NCBI GenBank assembly: GCA_029210815.1
Contig: JARGGB010000025.1
Span: forward strand, 1 to 40,778
Direction: 5' to 3'
DNA length: 40,778 nt
Origin: Candidatus Brevefilum sp.
GTDB taxonomy: Bacteria; Chloroflexota; Anaerolineae; Anaerolineales; Anaerolineaceae
The first letter of the stretch is position 1; each line of letters begins with the position of its first letter. Shown here piece after piece: positions 23,812 through 32,366 of this stretch. The position numbers were made by a program, and so were the translations under genes. Under the pieces are notes generated by a model. The model made no database searches. It was not told the origin of the DNA and saw only the letters and a list, made by a program, of their open reading frames with translations.

Positions 23812-24954
23812 ATGAGTCAAGAAACGAACACTTCAAAAACAAAACTTTGTCCGGTGTGCGGTACTCGATTAAACGACTCCGCTACCAAATGCATCGTGTG
23901 CGGCACTGAATTGGAAAGCACAGCCAGCACGAAAAAAGCAGAACAAATTCGAGCAAAACGATTACCTGAGATCACATTGAGCCTTCCCGCTGCCTTGGGC
24001 ATACTGGCATTAGTGATCACATTAGGTGCTGCTATCGTTTTCCTTATCATCCAGGGAGGCCTAGCAGCCGAAGCTGGTGATGCCACGCCAATTGCAGAGG
24101 TGGGTACAGCCACACCCAGCCCAACAATAACCATCACACCTACCGTCACAGCGACCGCTACCCAGGCACCAACCTGGACGCCCCTCCCACCGCTTGATTA
24201 CACGGTAAAATCATTGGATACTTGCGCTGGTATTGCAGCTTCATTTGGAATTTCGGTTCAAAGTATTATCCTGGAGAACAATCTTTCAGCAAATTGTGAT
24301 TTATACGAAGGGCAGCCATTACTTATCCCGCAGCCCACACCAACCGCTTCTCCGCAACCCACAGCAACGTTAAGTGATGCCCAGAAGACTGATATCGCTT
24401 GTGAAACAATTAACTATGAAGTTCAAGCCAACGATACGCTGAGTTCCATTGCTGACACTTATAATGTCAGCATGACAACGCTCCGAGAGTATAACGGCTT
24501 GTTGAACGACACCGTCTTTGAAGGGCGATCGCTGCAGATTCCCCTTTGTCAGCGTGAACCAACCCCTGGTCCAACGCCGACCCCCACCCCATTACCGCCA
24601 TATCCGGCTCCAAATTTGCTGCTGCCATCAAATGGCGCATCTTTTATATCAAGAACAGATGTGATAACGCTCCAATGGGCTGCTGTTGGTGAATTGGAAG
24701 CAAACGAGGCTTACGCTGTAACAATTACTGATTTGACCAGTGATGATGATGCAACGATTGTTGAATATGTAAACGATACATCCTTCATCGTCCCTGATGC
24801 ACTTCTTCCGACGGATGGAAAGCCGCACGTGTTCCGATGGTCTGTTTATATCGTAAAGCAATTAGGTGGAGAAGAAGGGGACGAAAATTGGGAATCAGCT
24901 GGAAACGTCAGTGAATTAAGAGTGTTTAGCTGGTTTGTAGCAAACCCTGAATAA
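23812..24954 (+). CDS. Zinc-ribbon, single-pass membrane protein with two LysM domains
   Basis: The cytosolic N-terminus carries a zinc ribbon (C13-x2-C16 and C27-x2-C30). One membrane segment (about 58-82) follows, then Thr/Pro-rich linkers and two LysM domains: 'YTVKSLDTCAGIAASFGISV' at about 130 and 'YEVQANDTLSSIADTYNVSM' at about 201. LysM domains bind peptidoglycan. A last proline-rich linker leads to a beta-rich C-terminal part (about 265-380) that resembles an Ig or FnIII fold. The protein would tie the membrane to the cell wall. TATACT ends 14 bases before the ATG and there is no ribosome-binding site, so the leader is very short. The gene ends in a strong terminator. The exact role is unknown. 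Confidence 0.87.
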   Translation: MSQETNTSKTKLCPVCGTRLNDSATKCIVCGTELESTASTKKAEQIRAKRLPEITLSLPAALGILALVITLGAAIVFLIIQGGLAAEAGDATPIAEVGTATPSPTITITPTVTATATQAPTWTPLPPLDYTVKSLDTCAGIAASFGISVQSIILENNLSANCDLYEGQPLLIPQPTPTASPQPTATLSDAQKTDIACETINYEVQANDTLSSIADTYNVSMTTLREYNGLLNDTVFEGRSLQIPLCQREPTPGPTPTPTPLPPYPAPNLLLPSNGASFISRTDVITLQWAAVGELEANEAYAVTITDLTSDDDATIVEYVNDTSFIVPDALLPTDGKPHVFRWSVYIVKQLGGEEGDENWESAGNVSELRVFSWFVANPE

Positions 24955-24972
24955 AACAAAATATTAAAAACT

Positions 24973-25003
24973 AAACCCGGAGTACTATGCTCCGGGTTTT
25001 TAT
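24973..25003. terminator. Bidirectional terminator between the LysM gene and trxB
   Basis: A perfect 10-bp stem (AAACCCGGAG / CTCCGGGTTT) with a 7-base loop is followed by T residues on the plus strand and by TTT plus further T-rich sequence on the minus strand. It sits between convergent genes. Confidence 0.88.
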
Positions 25004-25021
25004 GTAAATGAAACATCCGTA

Positions 25022-25975
25022 TTAATTCGTTTCTTCTAATTCCTCTAAATATCTCGTTGCCTGGATAGCTGCAGCAGCTCCCATGCCTGCAGAAGTTATC
25101 ACCTGGCGAAAATTTGGGTCCGCAACTTCACCAGCTGCAAAAACACCCGGTACGGTTGTTTCCATATATTTATCAATCAAAACGTAACCCAACTCATCCA
25201 GCTCGAGCTGTCCTTTGAACATATCCGTATTGGGATCGTGTCCAATAAATATAAATACGCCGTCCGTATTGTGGATAGTCACTTCACCTGTCTTTACATT
25301 TTCTAACTTCACAGACTGAACGGTATCATCACCCATGATCTCCTTGACGACTGTATCCCAGATGAATTTCATTTTTGGGTTAGAAAAAGCACGATTTTGA
25401 AGGATTGCACCCGCTCTTAGCTCGTCCCGTCTGTGAATGACCGTGACAGAATTAGCGAAACGTGTCAGGAATAACCCTTCTTCAAGCGCACTGTCGCCGC
25501 CACCGACAACCACTATTTCCTTACCTTTGAAGAACCAGCCATCACACGTGCCGCAATAAGAAACACCCCTGCCAGCAAACGCCTTTTCACCAGGAACGTT
25601 CAATTTTCTGTGGGTTGCGCCGGTGGTAATGATCAAAGATTTTGCCTCAAATTTCTTCCCGAATGTTTCGACCACAAAAGGTGTTTTCGACAGGTCGACA
25701 TTAATTGCCTGGTCCATTTCAACCACGGCGCCAAAACGCTCAGCCTGGGTTTGGAATAGCTGTCCTAGCTCAGGACCGCTTATCCCTTCAGGAAAACCCG
25801 GGTAATTTTCAATAATATCCGTTGCTCCTGCCTGCCCATGTAAGATCATCCCAGTTAATACTAAAGGGTCCAGGTCAGCCCTGGCTGCGTACAGAGCAGC
25901 AGCAAGCCCAGCAGGTCCAGATCCCAAAATAATTAATTCACGTTTTTCTACTACTTTTTCGTTCTGATTCGCCAT
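25022..25975 (-). CDS. trxB: Thioredoxin-disulfide reductase
   Basis: This flavoenzyme moves electrons from NADPH through FAD and a redox disulfide to thioredoxin. The FAD-binding motif is ILGSGPAGLAAALYAARA (16-33). The active-site disulfide is Cys141-x2-Cys144 in SYCGTCDG, and the NADPH motif is VVVGGGDSALEEGLFL. The C-terminal FAD segment 'GVFAAGEVADPNFRQVITSA' closes the family pattern. The length of 317 is typical of the low-molecular-weight type. An AAAGGAG lies about ten bases before the ATG. No thioredoxin gene is adjacent. It is divergent from the dipeptidase gene. Some family members use ferredoxin or F420H2 in place of NADPH, which cannot be excluded. Confidence 0.95.
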   Translation of the reverse strand: MANQNEKVVEKRELIILGSGPAGLAAALYAARADLDPLVLTGMILHGQAGATDIIENYPGFPEGISGPELGQLFQTQAERFGAVVEMDQAINVDLSKTPFVVETFGKKFEAKSLIITTGATHRKLNVPGEKAFAGRGVSYCGTCDGWFFKGKEIVVVGGGDSALEEGLFLTRFANSVTVIHRRDELRAGAILQNRAFSNPKMKFIWDTVVKEIMGDDTVQSVKLENVKTGEVTIHNTDGVFIFIGHDPNTDMFKGQLELDELGYVLIDKYMETTVPGVFAAGEVADPNFRQVITSAGMGAAAAIQATRYLEELEETN

Positions 25976-26129
25976 AAATAATTCACTCCTTTAATTTGCC
26001 AACATTCATTATGATGCGAATATACCAAATTGGTTACACTGATTTTAATTATCTCTTATGTCGCTTGCACCGTCAATTAATTAAATGATTTATTGATAAA
26101 TATCTAATACTGTCATTTGAGTGTAAATA

Positions 26130-26159
26130 TTGTCAAAATTTTGAAAGATAACTTATAAT
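26130..26159 (+). promoter_or_regulatory. Promoter of the M20 dipeptidase gene
   Basis: TTGTCA (26130-26135), an 18-base spacer and a perfect TATAAT (26154-26159) lie 33 bases before the ATG. The leader contains AAAGGAAGGA as ribosome-binding site. Confidence 0.7.
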
Positions 26160-26192
26160 CTATTAGTCAAAATGAAAGGAAGGAAATAATCA

Positions 26193-27563
26193 ATGTCGAA
26201 TAAGGATCAAAAAATCAAGAAGGCAATCCAATACTACCAGGGAAATTATCAAAATCTGCACAAGGAATTCCTAAATTTTCTCAAGATCCCTTCAGTTTCT
26301 ACAGCGGAAGATCACCAGGATGACATTCAAAAAGCAGCAGATTTTCTCGTTAAAAAATTATCAATTCTTGGATTTGATAAAGCAGCGCAACATCCAACCC
26401 CAAAACACCCAATTGTTTATGGCGAATATATCGTTGATTCAAATATGCCAACCGTGTTGATTTATGGCCATTATGATGTACAACCGCCAGATCCCCTCAA
26501 TGATTGGCACACACCCCCATTTGAACCAGCTGAAAGAGGAGAATACCTGTTTGCCCGAGGAGCTTCGGATATGAAGGGACAAATTTGGGCGACCATTTCA
26601 GCGCTTGAAGCCATTATTACAGCAGGGCAGCCTGGCATGAACATAAAACTCTTATTTGAAGGTGAAGAGGAAATTGGCTCTCCAAGTTTAGATGCTTTTT
26701 TGGAATCACATAAAGCCTTATTACAAAGTGATTTTGTATTAAACCCCGACGCAGGGATGATTGCCCCTGACAAGCCCACGATAGTTTATGGACTGCGCGG
26801 TTTAGCTTATTTTGAGCTTCGGATTTTTGGTCCAAAGGCAGATCTTCACTCCGGCATTTTTGGCGGCGTGGTCGCCAACCCAGCCAACGTTCTTTGTAAG
26901 CTAATTGCTGGTATGCATGATGAAAACGGAAAAGTAACTTTGCCTGGCTTTTATGATTATGTTCGAGATCTCACTGAAAATGAAAGAGAAGAACTATCCA
27001 GAATTGGCCTTGATGACAATTTCTACAAAGAAATGTCCGGGGTTTCAGCTCTACATGGCGAATTAGGTTATACACCTGTTGAAAGAGCCTGTGCAAGACC
27101 AACCTTGGATGTCAACGGCTTTTATGCTGGTTACATTGAAAAAGGGGCAAAAACAATCATCCCAGCTTTTGCCACAGCAAAGATCTCAACACGTTTGGTC
27201 CCGAATCAGGATCCGATACTTGTCCATGAGGGCATGAAATCTTACCTGGAAGCCAATGTGCCTGATACTGTAACATGGGAACTGGAATATATGTCAGGGG
27301 CACCAGCCTATATCAATGCTGAAGAAACCCCAGGTCTTGAATTGTTTATTGAAGCACTTAAAGAGACATGGCATATGCAACCATTGATGAAACGCGAAGG
27401 AGGCTCCATTCCCGTTGCAACATCGATGAAAGAAATATTAGGTGTTGATTCTATCATCACAGGTTTTGGTCTTCCAGGTGATCAAATCCATTCGCCAAAT
27501 GAAAGATTACACTTGCCAACCCATCGAAAAGGTGTTGAAGCATTAATTCGATTTTTTGCCTAA
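26193..27563 (+). CDS. M20-family dipeptidase
   Basis: The 456-residue protein is a two-zinc peptidase of the M20 family that cuts dipeptides or related amides. Metal and catalytic residues are in place: His93 and Asp95 in YGHYDVQP, Asp126 in ARGASDMKG, the Glu158-Glu159 pair in FEGEEEIGS, Asp186 in NPDAG and the last His in DQIHSPNE. The dimerisation (lid) domain, with 'FGPKADLHSGIFGGVVANPA', lies in the middle. There is no signal peptide, so it works in the cytosol. The form is closest to the carnosinase-like dipeptidases. The gene has a good promoter and ribosome-binding site. The DUF1385 gene follows closely, so the two are likely cotranscribed. Confidence 0.92.
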   Translation: MSNKDQKIKKAIQYYQGNYQNLHKEFLNFLKIPSVSTAEDHQDDIQKAADFLVKKLSILGFDKAAQHPTPKHPIVYGEYIVDSNMPTVLIYGHYDVQPPDPLNDWHTPPFEPAERGEYLFARGASDMKGQIWATISALEAIITAGQPGMNIKLLFEGEEEIGSPSLDAFLESHKALLQSDFVLNPDAGMIAPDKPTIVYGLRGLAYFELRIFGPKADLHSGIFGGVVANPANVLCKLIAGMHDENGKVTLPGFYDYVRDLTENEREELSRIGLDDNFYKEMSGVSALHGELGYTPVERACARPTLDVNGFYAGYIEKGAKTIIPAFATAKISTRLVPNQDPILVHEGMKSYLEANVPDTVTWELEYMSGAPAYINAEETPGLELFIEALKETWHMQPLMKREGGSIPVATSMKEILGVDSIITGFGLPGDQIHSPNERLHLPTHRKGVEALIRFFA

Positions 27564-27587
27564 TTGTTGAGAAAAAAGGAAATTAAA

Positions 27588-28475
27588 TTGGAAAACAAAA
27601 TTCCATCTTATGGCGGCCAGGCTGTCATTGAAGGCGTCATCATGCGAGGAAAATCATCAGTCGCAATGGCAGTCCGCTCCCCTGAAAACGAAATCATCAC
27701 TTTTCAAGAAAGATTAACAGGGATCTATAAAAGTAAAATTGCAAAACTCCCATTTTTGAGGGGATTAATTGTATTGTGGGATTCCCTGGGCTTGGGTATG
27801 CGTTATTTGACCATGTCAGCCAATGTGCAGACCGGTGAAGACGAAAAATTAGAAGGCCTGGCGCTGTATTTGACGCTGGCATTTTCGTTAACCCTCGGCG
27901 TCGGCTTGTTTTTTCTGTTGCCTGCATTTATCTCCGGACTTTTGGCCAGGTATGCTTCTCTGAACGCATGGGAAAGCAATTTAATCGAAGGTGCCTTAAG
28001 ATTATTCCTCTTGATCGGTTATCTTTGGGTAATTGGTAAAATGCCGGAGATCAAACGCGTTTTTATGTATCATGGCGCAGAGCACAAAACAATCAATGCC
28101 TTTGAGGATGGCATTGATTTGACACCTGAAAATGTGATGCCCTATTCCCTTGAACATCCTCGCTGCGGCACCTCTTTCATCCTGACCCTGGTGCTTCTAT
28201 CTATTTTGATTTTCTCATTGTTTGGACCAATGACTATTTATTGGCGATTAATCTCAAGATTATTACTGATCCCCGTTCTGGCGGGCATTTCATACGAATA
28301 CATCCACTTTCTATCCAAACATTTAGACTCGCCAATTGGCAAGCTCATCGTCAAGCCCAACCTTGCCATGCAAAAATTGACCACACGTGAACCATCTTTA
28401 GAGATGCTTGAAGTATCAATAAATGCTTTTAATTTGATGTGCTCAATGGAAAACATCCCAGATACAACCTCATAA
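27588..28475 (+). CDS. DUF1385 family (YqhQ-like) membrane protein
   Basis: The N-terminus 'YGGQAVIEGVIMRGKSSVAM' is the hallmark of DUF1385, a family often described as predicted metal-dependent enzymes. 'MYHGAEHKTINAFE' in the middle holds conserved His and Glu residues that could bind metal, and 'EHPRCGTSFIL' follows. Several hydrophobic segments (about 90-125, 140-155, 195-220 and 230-245) mark an integral membrane protein. The biochemical role is unknown. The TTG at 27588 is chosen because AAAAAGGA lies seven bases upstream; the TTG at 27564, touching the preceding stop codon, is less well placed. The comEA-like gene follows after 28 bases, and the gene probably belongs to the same operon as the dipeptidase. 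Confidence 0.85.
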   Translation: MENKIPSYGGQAVIEGVIMRGKSSVAMAVRSPENEIITFQERLTGIYKSKIAKLPFLRGLIVLWDSLGLGMRYLTMSANVQTGEDEKLEGLALYLTLAFSLTLGVGLFFLLPAFISGLLARYASLNAWESNLIEGALRLFLLIGYLWVIGKMPEIKRVFMYHGAEHKTINAFEDGIDLTPENVMPYSLEHPRCGTSFILTLVLLSILIFSLFGPMTIYWRLISRLLLIPVLAGISYEYIHFLSKHLDSPIGKLIVKPNLAMQKLTTREPSLEMLEVSINAFNLMCSMENIPDTTS

Positions 28476-28503
28476 CACTTACAAGACAAAAAGGGGTCTG
28501 TGT

Positions 28504-29115
28504 ATGAAACAATACCAACATATCATTTTTGGGGTTCTATTCGGTCTACTCGCAGCTGGATTGATCTTGTTAATTTCAAAACCTGTCGAAGGTGAGCCGA
28601 TTTCCCTCTCTCCAGCGCCGACTCCTACCAACACATTAGCCCCAAAACCCACAAGCACCGAAGTGCCAATCCTTGTTCAGGTTGAAGGAGAAGTGAATGA
28701 CCCCGGGATCTACAACCTTCATCAAAATGCAAGGCTGGAAGACTTGATTGATTTGGCAGGCGGCTTAACGGATTATGCTGACAACAATCGAATCAACCGG
28801 GCTTTATTACTTAGAGATGGTGATTATATTTTTATTCCCGGGCTTGATCAAGAAATCCCCAATATTGCAAGAAATGCCCCGATCAACCTGTCTGAAGACT
28901 CGGATAATTTATACAACTATCCATTAAACATCAATGAAGTTGACCAGCTTGCCTTAGAATCCCTGCCGGGTATTGGTCCAGCGAAGGCGTCTGATATCAT
29001 TGCATATCGACAAATGCTAGGCGGCTTTACCAGCCTGGACGAACTTTTAGATATCAGTGGCATTGGACTGGCAACCCTGGACTCACTGCAAGATTACTTA
29101 ATTTGTGAGCCCTGA
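28504..29115 (+). CDS. comEA: ComEA-like protein (SLBB plus helix-hairpin-helix)
   Basis: ComEA binds incoming double-stranded DNA outside the membrane during natural transformation. The 203 residues have an N-terminal membrane anchor (about 7-25), a Pro/Thr-rich linker, an SLBB domain ('VQVEGEVNDPGIYNLHQNAR' at about 58-77) and a C-terminal pair of helix-hairpin-helix motifs ('LESLPGIGPAKASDIIAYR' and 'LLDISGIGLATLDSLQDYL'). The layout is that of ComEA from monoderm bacteria. AAGGGG precedes the ATG. No comEC or comEB is seen next to it, so a role in DNA uptake is likely but unproven. The next gene starts two bases after the stop. Confidence 0.88.
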   Translation: MKQYQHIIFGVLFGLLAAGLILLISKPVEGEPISLSPAPTPTNTLAPKPTSTEVPILVQVEGEVNDPGIYNLHQNARLEDLIDLAGGLTDYADNNRINRALLLRDGDYIFIPGLDQEIPNIARNAPINLSEDSDNLYNYPLNINEVDQLALESLPGIGPAKASDIIAYRQMLGGFTSLDELLDISGIGLATLDSLQDYLICEP

Positions 29116-29116
29116 C

Positions 29117-29749
29117 ATGAAAACAAAATACCACGTTGAAATTACACAAAATATACTTCAAGAATATTTCAGTCAGGTAAACCTTGAAAAAATTATCAGA
29201 TCAAATATTCAACAAGATCGAATAAAATATCAATTTGGGCACGATTACATACATTTTGACGGCAGTGCTTTTTCTGAAGGTTTTTCCTACATAGAAGAAC
29301 ACGAAGCGATATTACTTAAATCCCTTGAAGATTCTGATTTTGAAACAGCCATGGCGGCCTTAGGAAAAATCCTGCACAGCTGGCAGGATTTTTACAGTCA
29401 CAGCAACTACGTTCAACTGTGGTATCAGAAAGATGGGCGCTTAGATGCTGAAGAAATTGATCACAACGACCCGGATATATTCAATTCCGCTGAACTGCAA
29501 TCCGGAAAGAATTATGGTCTTTTTGAGCTTTTTGCATTGCTCCCATGGATTTCAAGAATCATCAAACCCTTTATGCCAGAAGATTCCCATGCGAAAATGA
29601 ACCTGGACAGTCCAAAATCGGGACCTTTCTTTCAATATGTTTATATTGCAGCCCGAAAAAGAACGAAGCATGTCGTAGATACGCTCCTTGAACAAATGTA
29701 TTATCGAAACATGAAGACCGAGCTCATTCAAGCATTCTTGGGAAAATAA
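29117..29749 (+). CDS. HET-C / zinc-dependent phospholipase C-like protein
   Basis: The 210-residue protein has 'LGKILHSWQDFYSHSNYV' (82-99), the H-x3-D-x3-H signature of the HET-C and zinc-dependent phospholipase C superfamily, with His87, Asp91 and His95. A later 'EDSHAKMNLDSP' (155-166) matches the family's second His/Asn/Asp-containing segment, and His42 and His46 may add metal ligands. No signal peptide is visible, which is unusual for a phospholipase C. The ATG at 29117 is preferred; a GTG at 29105 would overlap the comEA-like gene by 11 bases. It is probably cotranscribed with that gene. Enzyme activity is inferred only from the motif. Confidence 0.6.
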   Translation: MKTKYHVEITQNILQEYFSQVNLEKIIRSNIQQDRIKYQFGHDYIHFDGSAFSEGFSYIEEHEAILLKSLEDSDFETAMAALGKILHSWQDFYSHSNYVQLWYQKDGRLDAEEIDHNDPDIFNSAELQSGKNYGLFELFALLPWISRIIKPFMPEDSHAKMNLDSPKSGPFFQYVYIAARKRTKHVVDTLLEQMYYRNMKTELIQAFLGK

Positions 29750-29765
29750 ACCGCTTAAGTGAAGG

Positions 29766-29771
29766 TATAAT
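29766..29771 (+). promoter_or_regulatory. -10 box of the yqeY operon, 7 bases from the ATG
   Basis: A perfect TATAAT is followed by 7 bases and then the ATG at 29779. There is no ribosome-binding site. The mRNA of this four-gene run may therefore begin at the start codon. No strong -35 is seen at 16-18 bases. Confidence 0.5.
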
Positions 29772-29778
29772 CATACCT

Positions 29779-30228
29779 ATGAAACTAAAAAATGAAATTC
29801 AAACTGCATTAACCGCAGCGATGAAAGCAAGAAAGGAAGACACAAAACGCACATTGCGGTTGGTTATGTCTTCTATAAAACTTTCAGAAGTTGAAGACCG
29901 TGGAGAATTAGATGATTCACGCATCTTGAGCATTCTTCAAAAGGAAGTAAAAACGCGAGAAGATTCAATTCAGGAAGCCAGGCAGGCAGGAAGGGAAGAC
30001 CTTGTCAAAGCTGCAGAGAGAGAAATTGAAATCCTTAATCAGTTTTTACCAAAACAAATGGCAGCAGATGAGCTTAAGGTGCTTGCGAAACAGGTCATTG
30101 AAGAGACAGGTGCAACCAGTATTAAGGACATGGGAACGATTATGAAAAATCTCATGCCCAAACTTGAAGGACGCGCTTCAGGTCAAGATGCGAGCAAGAC
30201 TGTTCGTGAATTATTACAAAACAACTGA
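29779..30228 (+). CDS. yqeY: GatB/YqeY domain protein
   Basis: The 149 residues match the stand-alone YqeY family, which resembles the tRNA-binding tail of GatB, a subunit of the glutamyl-tRNA amidotransferase. Typical segments are 'MKARKEDTKRTLRLVMSSIK', 'LQKEVKTREDSI', 'LNQFLPKQM' and 'MGTIMKNLMPKLEGRASG'. The protein is soluble and helical. Its precise function is unknown, although tRNA-linked roles are often proposed. It heads a tight run: pgpH starts five bases after its stop. YqeY next to PgpH and YbeY is a familiar arrangement in monoderm bacteria. Confidence 0.92.
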   Translation: MKLKNEIQTALTAAMKARKEDTKRTLRLVMSSIKLSEVEDRGELDDSRILSILQKEVKTREDSIQEARQAGREDLVKAAEREIEILNQFLPKQMAADELKVLAKQVIEETGATSIKDMGTIMKNLMPKLEGRASGQDASKTVRELLQNN

Positions 30229-30233
30229 GTCTC

Positions 30234-32366
30234 ATGAACCATTCTCTGAGGAACAAAACGCGGGTTATTCCTAACCGATTTCTCAAGATTATTATTTTGA
30301 GCCTGTCGGGAATGATTGCATTCTTTGCACTGATCCTGCCTGAAACCTTTAGCCAGTCGTCATTTTTAATGGAAATTGGTGATGTCGCACCACAGGATAT
30401 CCTTGCGCCATATTCTTTAACCTATGAGAGCGAAGTGCTTACGGAACAAACACGGCAGGAAGCGGCTAATGCTGTTAGCCCGATTTATTTACCCACAGAT
30501 CCCAGCATTGGACGCCGGCAGGTTGAAAGACTGCGAACCGTCCTTTATTATTTAACGACAATTCGACAGGACATCTATGCCTCAAAAGAAGAAAAATTAG
30601 GTGATATCAACGCTTTAGAAGACGTCAATTTCTCTGATGAGACAAAAAACCGAATTCTTGAAATCAGCGATGCTCGGTGGGATGCCGTTGAATCAGAAGC
30701 AACGATCGTTTTAGAACAAATCATGCGGAATACATTGAGAGAGTCAGACATTTACGCTGCAAAAGCAAATATCGCTTCTCTGATTGATTTCTCCTTTCCC
30801 CAGGATCAAGCAGCTGTTGTTGTTGAATTGGTCGAACCATTTATTGTGCCTAACAGCCTGTACAGCGAAGAACAAACCCAGGAAGCAAAAAATCAAGCAC
30901 GACAATCAATTGAGCCAGTTATTCGCTCATTTATCTCGGGCGAAACCCTAGTTAGGCGCGGTCAAATTATCCGGGAAGTTGATTGGGAAGCCTTACGTCG
31001 CTATGGACTAATTCAACCCAATAATCGAACACAGGATATTATTGGTGCAGGAATTTTCACACTCTTTTTAAGTGTTTTGGTTGGTTTATATTTCACCTTT
31101 CAAAAAGCGCATGAAAATTATTCAGTTGAAGCGGTGTTGATAATTGCTGGCACATTCTTGGTTTTCCTGGTCGCTGCAAGGTTTGTGATTATCGATCGCA
31201 CTATATTGCCGTATATTTTCCCAATAGCAGCCTTTGGTTTGACCCTTTATGTCATATTCAATTTTGAGATAGCAGCCTTTTTATCCCTGATATTAGGCGT
31301 AATGACAGCTTATGGGATGCCAAGCGGATTTGATTTAACGATATTTTACGTTTTACCCGGAATCATTGGTATTTTGGTGCTTGGAAAAGGCAGGCGAATT
31401 GCAGCTTTTTTTGGCGCAGGAATAACGATAGGGCTTGCCGGTGCGGCGATTATTCTTGCCTACCGTTTGCCTGATACATACACTGATTGGATTGGTATTG
31501 CTACTTTAGCTGGTGTTTCAATGCTGAATGGTATTGGCGTTGCTGGACTAACCCTTCTCCTACAATACGGCTTCTCACAAATATTGGGCATGACAACAGC
31601 GCTTCAATTACTGGATACATCGCGTCCCGATCATCCATTGCTGCAGCAAATACTTCGTAACGCACCCGGAAGTTATCAGCATTCCCTTCAGGTGGCAAAC
31701 CTGGCAGAACAAGCTGCGGAAGCGATTGGTGCAGACAGCCTGCTTGTCCGTGTTGGGGCGATTTACCATGACTGCGGCAAATCCCGTAATCCGCAGTTCT
31801 TTATTGAAAACCAAATTCAAGAGGAACTTAATCCTCATGATGACATCGACCCCATTATTAGTGCCCAAACCATCATCAGCCATGTGATAGATGGCGTTGA
31901 ACTGGCAAAAAAGAACCACCTGCCAAACCGGATCATTGATTTTATCCGGGAACATCACGGCACCATGTATACACATTATCAATATTCTCAGGCATTAAAA
32001 GATGCTGAAAATGCGTCTGACGTCGATAAAAGCCTGTTTACCTACCCAGGACCCAGACCGCAATCTCGTGAAACAGCATTGTTGATGTTAGCGGATGGTA
32101 CAGAGGCACGTGCGCGTTCGGAAGTGCCACAAGATGAAGAAGAGCTCAGGTCCCTAATTGATGTTGTTTTCGATTTCTACGAAAGAAACGGTCAATTAGA
32201 TGATACCAACCTGACTTTAAAGGACCTTCAAACAGTTAAGAATTCATTCTTCCAAACATTGATGGGAACTTATCACCCAAGAGTAAAATATCCCGGTTTG
32301 GGAAAACCCGAGGAAGAAATTACTCAAAAAATTCCTGAAAAAGCAGGACAGACCAGCAAGACATGA
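30234..32366 (+). CDS. pgpH: PgpH-type 7TM-HD cyclic di-AMP phosphodiesterase
   Basis: PgpH breaks down cyclic di-AMP, a second messenger that controls potassium and osmolyte balance. The 710-residue protein has an N-terminal membrane segment (about 18-40), an extracellular domain (about 45-260) with 'DVAPQDILAPYSLTYES', a block of about seven membrane segments (265-455) and a cytosolic HD domain with His483 in GSYQHSLQV and His512-Asp513 in YHDCGK, followed by 'IREHHGT'. The motif YHDCGK has Cys where most relatives have Ile; metal ligands are kept. Its last four bases overlap the ybeY start (ATGA), so the two are translationally coupled. Confidence 0.94.
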   Translation: MNHSLRNKTRVIPNRFLKIIILSLSGMIAFFALILPETFSQSSFLMEIGDVAPQDILAPYSLTYESEVLTEQTRQEAANAVSPIYLPTDPSIGRRQVERLRTVLYYLTTIRQDIYASKEEKLGDINALEDVNFSDETKNRILEISDARWDAVESEATIVLEQIMRNTLRESDIYAAKANIASLIDFSFPQDQAAVVVELVEPFIVPNSLYSEEQTQEAKNQARQSIEPVIRSFISGETLVRRGQIIREVDWEALRRYGLIQPNNRTQDIIGAGIFTLFLSVLVGLYFTFQKAHENYSVEAVLIIAGTFLVFLVAARFVIIDRTILPYIFPIAAFGLTLYVIFNFEIAAFLSLILGVMTAYGMPSGFDLTIFYVLPGIIGILVLGKGRRIAAFFGAGITIGLAGAAIILAYRLPDTYTDWIGIATLAGVSMLNGIGVAGLTLLLQYGFSQILGMTTALQLLDTSRPDHPLLQQILRNAPGSYQHSLQVANLAEQAAEAIGADSLLVRVGAIYHDCGKSRNPQFFIENQIQEELNPHDDIDPIISAQTIISHVIDGVELAKKNHLPNRIIDFIREHHGTMYTHYQYSQALKDAENASDVDKSLFTYPGPRPQSRETALLMLADGTEARARSEVPQDEEELRSLIDVVFDFYERNGQLDDTNLTLKDLQTVKNSFFQTLMGTYHPRVKYPGLGKPEEEITQKIPEKAGQTSKT

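Noticed and set aside
24110-24200. Short repeats in the Pro/Thr-rich part of the LysM protein gene
   Set aside because: They are codon repeats of a TP-type linker, not a CRISPR array or mobile element.
31608-31982. 124-codon minus-strand frame
   Set aside because: It lies opposite the HD domain of PgpH and is explained by the codon pattern of that gene.
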